A DNA stretch of 28,898 bases from Bacteroides sp. CAG:530 (GTDB taxonomy: Bacteria; Bacteroidota; Bacteroidia; Bacteroidales; Bacteroidaceae). Every line of letters starts with the position of its first letter. The first letter of the stretch is position 1. The position numbers and the translations under genes were made by a program. The stretch covers positions 16,571 through 45,468 of the forward strand of contig FR881220.1 of assembly GCA_000434735.1 (NCBI GenBank), written 5' to 3'. The notes beneath the pieces are model-generated. The model was not told the origin of the DNA. It made no database searches and worked only from the letters and a program-made list of their open reading frames with translations. Shown here one piece after another: positions 23,861-28,898 of this stretch.

Positions 23861-24898
23861 ATGGAAAAGAAAATGATGCTTTTGATGACCTTCCTATTGA
23901 TAGGTATAGGTCTGGTAAACGCACAGATTTCTAAAGTAACAGGTCATGTTACTTCAGACGAAGACGGTTTACCGGTAGTTGGAGCCTCCGTATTAGTTAA
24001 AGGTACTACAATAGGTACAGTCACAGATATGGACGGTAATTTTGCAATCAACAACGTTCCAAGCACAGCTAAAACCTTGGTAGTATCATTCATTGGTATG
24101 CAGACCCAAGAGGTACATATTAAGGGACATGTCAAAGTTGTTATGATTTCTGACGCAAAGGCTTTAGACGAAGTCATGGTAGTAGCTTACGGTACAGCTA
24201 AAAAATCTTCTTTCACAGGTTCTGCCGCAGCGGTTAGCGGAAAAGACATCGCTAAACTTCAGGTATCTTCTGTTTCTAAGGCATTGGAAGGAGCAGCTGC
24301 CGGTGTTACTGTAGTCAGCACAAGCGGTCAGCCGGGTGAAAACTCTAAGATCCGTATCCGTGGTATCGGTTCTTTCAGTGCGTCTTCTGCACCTCTGTAT
24401 GTAGTAGACGGTATTCCTTATGACGAAGACGCTGTAAACGCCATCAACCCTTCTGATATTGAGAGCATGTCAATCTTGAAAGACGCTTCTTCTGCATCTC
24501 TTTACGGTTCTCGTGCTGCCAATGGTGTGGTTATGATTACTACCAAGAGAGGTTCCGCTGATAAAAGCGTAGTTAGCGTAGAAGCTCGTTGGGGTGTCAA
24601 CACTCGTGCTATCCCTGAATACGATATCATGAAAGACCAAAGAACATACGTACAAACTTATTGGCAATCTTATAAAAACGAGTTGATTAAGATGGAAAAA
24701 GGCGGTGCTGCAGAAGCATCTGCAGGGTTAATCAACGTTCTTGCATACAACCCCTTCATCGGAATAGAAAACGGTGAAATGGTTAACGCTGACGGTGTGG
24801 TTTCTTCTGCACCTTTAAAACACAATGACGATTGGGCTAAAGAAGCTTTACACAATGGAATGCGTCAAGAATACAACATTAGCTTAGGGGGGGGGTAA
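23861..24898 (+). CDS. susC: SusC-like TonB-dependent transporter, N-terminal part (frameshifted)
   Basis: This is the N-terminal third of an outer-membrane oligosaccharide/nutrient importer that works with SusD and TonB. It has a signal peptide (MEKKMMLLMTFLLIGIGLVN) and a carboxypeptidase-regulatory-like domain (about 25-105). The TonB box region follows (LDEVMVVAYG), then a plug domain with the SusC signature ASLYGSRAANGVVMITTKRG at about 205-228. The frame stops at a TAA right after a run of nine G (24887-24895). With eight G the frame would read SLGGGNSKSTHF and continue into the downstream part, giving about 1,059 residues, a normal SusC size. As written, the protein would lack its beta barrel and be non-functional. 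Confidence 0.9.
   Translation: MEKKMMLLMTFLLIGIGLVNAQISKVTGHVTSDEDGLPVVGASVLVKGTTIGTVTDMDGNFAINNVPSTAKTLVVSFIGMQTQEVHIKGHVKVVMISDAKALDEVMVVAYGTAKKSSFTGSAAAVSGKDIAKLQVSSVSKALEGAAAGVTVVSTSGQPGENSKIRIRGIGSFSASSAPLYVVDGIPYDEDAVNAINPSDIESMSILKDASSASLYGSRAANGVVMITTKRGSADKSVVSVEARWGVNTRAIPEYDIMKDQRTYVQTYWQSYKNELIKMEKGGAAEASAGLINVLAYNPFIGIENGEMVNADGVVSSAPLKHNDDWAKEALHNGMRQEYNISLGGG
24887..24895 (+). repeat. G9 homopolymer at the susC frameshift
   Basis: Nine consecutive G separate the two frames of susC. Removal of one G restores a continuous reading frame. It is the longest G run I noticed in the window, and it uses GGG codons. Confidence 0.9.
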
Positions 24899-24912
24899 CT
24901 CTAAGAGTACTC

Positions 24913-24973
24913 ACTTTATCTCTGTTGGATACTTGAAAGACGACTTTATCTCTGTTGGATACTTGAAAGACGA
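24913..24973 (+). repeat. In-frame 30-bp tandem duplication in susC
   Basis: The 30 bases at 24914-24943 are repeated exactly at 24944-24973. Translated, FISVGYLKDD is followed by FISVGYLKDE, whereas SusC relatives have this strand once. It starts 18 bases after the G9 run. Confidence 0.93.
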
Positions 24974-27041
24974 AGGTATCTTGCGCAACACTGACTTTGA
25001 ACGTATCTCTACACGTGCTAACGTTACACATAACGTAAATAAGTATATTGATTTAACCGGCAACTTGTCATACGCCAGAGGAGAACAGAACTCAGGACAG
25101 TCTGCCGGCGCTAATCTAAGTAACTTCTCAAATGCGTTTATGTTTACACAAAATATCGCACCTATCTATCCGGTATATGCATACGACGCTAACGGAAACC
25201 TACAGTACGACGAAAACGGAACGCCTTTGTACGATTACGGTGACGGTGAATACAGTAAACGTTTAGGAGGATTCTCAAACCAAAACGTAGCTGCTACATC
25301 AGACTTGGATGTTCATAAGAATCTGACAGACAACTTCTCTGCACGTGGTACTTTGAATCTGAATCTCTTCAAAGGCTTCAAATTGACAGCCAATGTTGGT
25401 TATGACTTAAGTAATATGAGAATGACAGATCATATGAACCAGCTGCACGGAGACGCTGCCAAGGTAGGTGGACGTACTTATAAGAGAAATGCACGTATGC
25501 AGTCGTTTACCGCCAATCAGATTGCTAACTATGGCACTTCGATTGGAGCGCACTCATTCGACGTAATGGTAGGACATGAAACTTACTCTTTCATTTATAA
25601 TTATGACTACACTCATAAATATAAATTCTACACACTCGGCAATCCGGAATTCAGCAATGCCATTACAATGGCCGACATGAATTCTTATACAAACGAGCAC
25701 TCTATGGAAAGTTACTTCTGTCGTTTGAACTACGATTACAACGATAAGTATTACTTCTCTGCCAGCCTTCGTACAGACTCTTCATCTAAGTTCCATCCTG
25801 ATCACCGCAGAGGTACATTCTGGTCGGTAGGCGCTTCATGGAGAATGACTCAAGAAGAATGGCTGAAAGATGTAGAATGGCTGAACGACTTGAAAGTAAA
25901 AGCCAGCTACGGTACACAAGGTAACGACGGTATTCTTGACATAAATGGTGACTTAGTATATCAGCCTTACATGAAACAGTATAGTATTTCTAACAACAGC
26001 GGACAATTCTCTGTAGTAGAAACTTATCGTGGTAACAAAGACTTGACTTGGGAAAAGAGCAAGAACCTGAATATCGGTATCGAATCTGCATTCTTCGATC
26101 ACCGCTTGAAATTTGATATGGAGTACTTCTTGAGAAAGACTTCGGATATGCTTTACAATATGCCTTATCCTATTTCTTCTGGTATCTCTTATATCCCGAT
26201 GAACTTGCTGAACATGAAGAATCAAGGTGTTGAATTCACATTGACTGCTACTCCGGTAAAGACTGAAGACTTTGATTGGACAATCTCATTCAACGGTACT
26301 CACTATACCAACAAGATTACTTCATTGCCCGAAGACAAAAGAGCCGAAGGCATCATTCACGGTACGGCTTCATTGTTCCGCTTGATGGAAGGTGGTTCTA
26401 TCTACGACTTGTATACTTACGACTATGCAGGAGTTGACCCTGAAACAGGAGCTTCATTGTGGTATACCGACACTAAAGACGAAAGCGGAAATGTAGTACG
26501 CACTACAACAAACGATTATACAAAAGCTAAGAAATACGACTTGGGAACCACATTACCCGATTTCCAGGGCGGTCTTACCATGAACTTCACTTATAAGAAT
26601 TTCGACTTGTCAATCGGCACTAACTTCCAGTTTGGAGGAAAGATTTACGATAGCATGTACGCAGGCTTTATGCACTCAGGAGCATCTTCTTCTTCTGGTA
26701 TTAACTGGCACAAGGATATTCTGAAAGCTTGGACACCCGAAAACAGAAATACAGATGTACCTATCATTGATGGCGACAGAGATGCGAATTCTCAGTCTTC
26801 ACGCTTCTTGATTAGTGCTACTTACTTCAACCTGCGTAATATTGCATTGGGTTATACATTCCCAAGCAAATGGATGAAGGCTATCCAAGCATCTTCGGCA
26901 AGAGTATATGTATCTGCAGACAATGTAGCCATGTTCTCAAAGAGAAAAGGACTTGACCCACGTCAGTACACATACGGTTATTCTGCCGCTAACTACTCTG
27001 CCATCCGTGCTATCTCGTTTGGTGTAAATATTAACTTCTAA
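24933..27041 (+). CDS. susC: SusC-like TonB-dependent transporter, beta-barrel part (frameshifted)
   Basis: This is the remaining two thirds of the same susC gene: the 22-strand outer-membrane barrel, ending with the aromatic C-terminus INF typical of barrel insertion. Recognisable SusC segments include FSARGTLNLNLFKGFKLTAN, YYFSASLRTDSSSKFHPDHR, LKVKASYGTQGNDGILDING and LTWEKSKNLNIGIESAFFDH. The frame is open upstream to the G9 run at 24887-24895. The nominal TTG start at 24933 lies inside the tandem duplication and has no ribosome-binding site, so it is not a real start. Without the frameshift the two parts are one gene. It ends 18 bases before susD. Confidence 0.9.
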   Translation: MKDDFISVGYLKDEGILRNTDFERISTRANVTHNVNKYIDLTGNLSYARGEQNSGQSAGANLSNFSNAFMFTQNIAPIYPVYAYDANGNLQYDENGTPLYDYGDGEYSKRLGGFSNQNVAATSDLDVHKNLTDNFSARGTLNLNLFKGFKLTANVGYDLSNMRMTDHMNQLHGDAAKVGGRTYKRNARMQSFTANQIANYGTSIGAHSFDVMVGHETYSFIYNYDYTHKYKFYTLGNPEFSNAITMADMNSYTNEHSMESYFCRLNYDYNDKYYFSASLRTDSSSKFHPDHRRGTFWSVGASWRMTQEEWLKDVEWLNDLKVKASYGTQGNDGILDINGDLVYQPYMKQYSISNNSGQFSVVETYRGNKDLTWEKSKNLNIGIESAFFDHRLKFDMEYFLRKTSDMLYNMPYPISSGISYIPMNLLNMKNQGVEFTLTATPVKTEDFDWTISFNGTHYTNKITSLPEDKRAEGIIHGTASLFRLMEGGSIYDLYTYDYAGVDPETGASLWYTDTKDESGNVVRTTTNDYTKAKKYDLGTTLPDFQGGLTMNFTYKNFDLSIGTNFQFGGKIYDSMYAGFMHSGASSSSGINWHKDILKAWTPENRNTDVPIIDGDRDANSQSSRFLISATYFNLRNIALGYTFPSKWMKAIQASSARVYVSADNVAMFSKRKGLDPRQYTYGYSAANYSAIRAISFGVNINF

Positions 27042-27059
27042 TTAGATTAAGAGAGCATT

Positions 27060-28541
27060 ATGAAATATACAAAATATTTATGGATACTTGCTGCAACAGC
27101 ATGCATGACTTCTTGCGATGAAGAATTCCTGAACAAGGTTCCTACCGCAAACGCATCAGAAGAAGCAGTAGAAGATGCCATTAAAAGAGACCCGTCTGCT
27201 GTACAAGGATATATCACAGGTTATTACCGGAACTTAATTGCCCCCGAAGCTCAAGCAAGTCATGATGACTTCGGATTGAAAGCTTTTGAATTGGCCACCG
27301 ACCTTATGGGCAGTGATATGACTATGATAGTTTCTGATTTCTTTATAAACGACCACTTATTAACTAACAGACAAGCGGCTTACCGCCGACCAAGAACTTG
27401 TTGGCAAGAGTTGTACGCTGTAATAAACGGTGCGAACGAAGTAATCAGCAAGCTGAAACCACTTGAAGAAGAAGGCGATGCTACAATCGAACGTATGCTT
27501 GGACAGAGCTATACAATTCGTGCATACATGTATTATTGGCTTATCAACTTGTACCAACAGCCCTATCAGTGGAACAAAGACAAACCGGGTATTCCTTTGT
27601 ATACAGAAGAAACAACTCGCTTGGAACGTGTTCCTGTAAAGGAAGTGTATGATCAGATTCTTGCCGATATTGACAAAGGATACAAACTGTTGAAAGGCAA
27701 GAAATCGCAGAGCAAGTCTGAGCTGAACGAATATGCGGCAGCTGCAATCTACGCTAACGTACTTGCTTTTGTAAACGACTATCCAAAACAGTGGGAAGAA
27801 GTTGCCAAGTATGCGGTAGAAGCTACAAAAGGCGGTAAATTATTCTCTACAGAAGAAGAATTCTTGTCTGGTTTTAACGACCTCGGCATGAGTGAAGCTA
27901 TCTGGGGAGCCGACATTGACGCTGAAAACAATACATTCTTTGGTTCGTTTATGAGTCACATGGACTCATATGGTCCTGGATATGCAGATACAGCATACAA
28001 AATGATAGCCAGCGACTTGTACGACAAAATAGCGGAAAATGACGTGCGCAAGAAATGGTTCGGCATGGAAATTACAGATAAAAAGAACCCTCACTATAAC
28101 GTACAGCAGTATGTACAGTGTAAGTTCTTGGACGTAAGCACTACAGATACTGGAGACGTATTCTGCTCAGATTACATTTTCTTCCGTGTAGCTGAAATGT
28201 ACTTCATGGCAGCAGAGGCTTATTACAACAACAACCAGCCAGCAGAAGCTAAGACTATGCTCGAAACTGTAATGAAAACACGTATTCCGGATTATACTTG
28301 CGAAAAGTCGGGCGAAGAATTACTGGAAGAAATCAAGATACAGAAACGTATCGAGATGTGGGGTGAAGGTAAAAGATTGTTCGATATGAAACGTCGTGGT
28401 GAAGACCTCGACCGTTCAAAAGCAATCAACCACAACTCTAGTTCTCCTACTCATGTAGAAGCAGGCGATAAGAGATTCATTTATCAGATTCCTAACGCTG
28501 AATTGAACGCAAACAGCGCTATTAAAGAACAGAATCCTTAA
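27060..28541 (+). CDS. susD: SusD/RagB-like nutrient-binding outer-membrane lipoprotein
   Basis: This is the surface lipoprotein that forms the lid over the SusC channel and binds the substrate. It has 493 residues, a lipoprotein signal ending MTSC (Cys19), and acidic residues after it (DEE), which favour surface export. The SusD family is shown by NEVISKLKPLEEEGDATIER and AYMYYWLINLYQQPYQW (TPR helices). Further matches are GIPLYTEETTRLERVPVKEV, FFRVAEMYFMAAEAYYNNNQ and the C-terminal RIEMWGEGKRLFDMKRRGED. The protein is intact even though its SusC partner is frameshifted. No glycosidase is visible in the window, so the substrate cannot be inferred. Confidence 0.95.
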   Translation: MKYTKYLWILAATACMTSCDEEFLNKVPTANASEEAVEDAIKRDPSAVQGYITGYYRNLIAPEAQASHDDFGLKAFELATDLMGSDMTMIVSDFFINDHLLTNRQAAYRRPRTCWQELYAVINGANEVISKLKPLEEEGDATIERMLGQSYTIRAYMYYWLINLYQQPYQWNKDKPGIPLYTEETTRLERVPVKEVYDQILADIDKGYKLLKGKKSQSKSELNEYAAAAIYANVLAFVNDYPKQWEEVAKYAVEATKGGKLFSTEEEFLSGFNDLGMSEAIWGADIDAENNTFFGSFMSHMDSYGPGYADTAYKMIASDLYDKIAENDVRKKWFGMEITDKKNPHYNVQQYVQCKFLDVSTTDTGDVFCSDYIFFRVAEMYFMAAEAYYNNNQPAEAKTMLETVMKTRIPDYTCEKSGEELLEEIKIQKRIEMWGEGKRLFDMKRRGEDLDRSKAINHNSSSPTHVEAGDKRFIYQIPNAELNANSAIKEQNP

Positions 28542-28574
28542 TCTATTCTTTTAGGATAGAATTACAATCTATAG

Positions 28575-28607
28575 AAAGAGTTCGGTGTTTCACCGAACTC
28601 TTTTTTT
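28575..28607 (+). terminator. Intrinsic terminator of susCD
   Basis: AAAGAGTTCGGTG pairs perfectly (13 bp) with CACCGAACTCTTT around a TTT loop, followed by a seven-T run (28601-28607). Confidence 0.93.
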
Positions 28608-28633
28608 GTTGCCATCGCATGAAATTCTCTATA

Positions 28634-28671
28634 CTTAGGTTAAGTTTATATATTCTTAGGCTGAGTTTATA
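28634..28671 (+). repeat. Two 17-bp direct repeats after susD
   Basis: CTTAGGTTAAGTTTATA (28634-28650) and CTTAGGCTGAGTTTATA (28655-28671) differ at two bases and are 21 bp apart. The rest of 28608-28898 is AT-rich with no gene that I can support; it ends in a partial hairpin-like sequence at the window edge. Confidence 0.6.
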
Positions 28672-28898
28672 GTTTTTCTGCCTATCGGCCATATTTTTCT
28701 TCGCAAGATTTCGAACTTTTACAAGCCTCATTACCATATCATAATAAATAAGTCAATACAATGGCTATTCCAAAAAAGGAAACAAACCTTAAATAACAAA
28801 ATGGTCTAATACATTATTAAATATTTCCTTTTGTAAGCATTTATCCATATATAGTAATAAAACGTATATAATCCGCAAAACGAAGCGTTTCGCCTTTC

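Noticed and set aside
24933..24935. TTG as a true start of a separate barrel protein
   Set aside because: It lies in the duplicated segment, lacks a ribosome-binding site and a signal peptide; the frame simply continues susC.
28880..28898. Hairpin-like sequence at the right edge
   Set aside because: The sequence is cut by the window end, so the structure and its function cannot be judged.

Overview
The window looks like chromosomal DNA of a gut-type Bacteroidales, probably Bacteroides or Phocaeicola. The evidence is a SusC/SusD pair, lipoproteins with Bacteroidetes-style signals, Bacteroidetes promoter motifs (TAnnTTTG at -7, in two cases with TTTG 19 bp upstream), few Shine-Dalgarno sites, and a conserved Bacteroidales housekeeping gene order. 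The genus is an inference; there is no rRNA here.

Layout. Positions 1-2744 hold envelope lipid genes: a 5'-truncated cdsA (+) facing a surE-lpxB pair (-) whose genes overlap by four bases. Positions 2745-3351 are a gene-free stretch with a hairpin, an array of four 22-bp palindromic repeats and the parA leader. Positions 3352-9462 carry a + strand cluster: parA, parB, a DUF5683 membrane protein, a LysM lytic transglycosylase and a bifunctional Rel/SpoT enzyme, the last with its own consensus promoter and an unusually good ribosome binding site. On the other strand follow a membrane-anchored M23 endopeptidase and a short MerR regulator, divergent from alaS (11024-13645) with overlapping promoters.

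Positions 13740-18487 are visibly more AT-rich than the housekeeping DNA on both sides and look like an acquired cassette. It encodes a membrane-tethered TPR regulator with a C-terminal HTH-like domain, a small secreted DUF3244 protein, a lipoprotein that I read as an N-terminal beta-trefoil fused to an aerolysin-type (ETX/MTX2) pore-forming domain, and a small BamE/SmpA-like lipoprotein starting one base after the toxin stop. My reading is a regulated surface or secreted pore-forming toxin with a coupled lipoprotein (immunity or assembly factor). This is the most interesting locus in the window. A second copy of the 22-bp x4 palindromic array (18573-18660) lies at its right edge.

Positions 18754-23281 (-) hold hflX, a TlpA-like thioredoxin-fold protein and class I fumarase. 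The window ends with a SusC/SusD nutrient-uptake pair on +. The susC gene is broken by a run of nine G (eight would restore the frame) and, 18 bases later, carries an in-frame 30-bp tandem duplication. This is either a phase-variable or mutated gene or a sequencing/assembly error.
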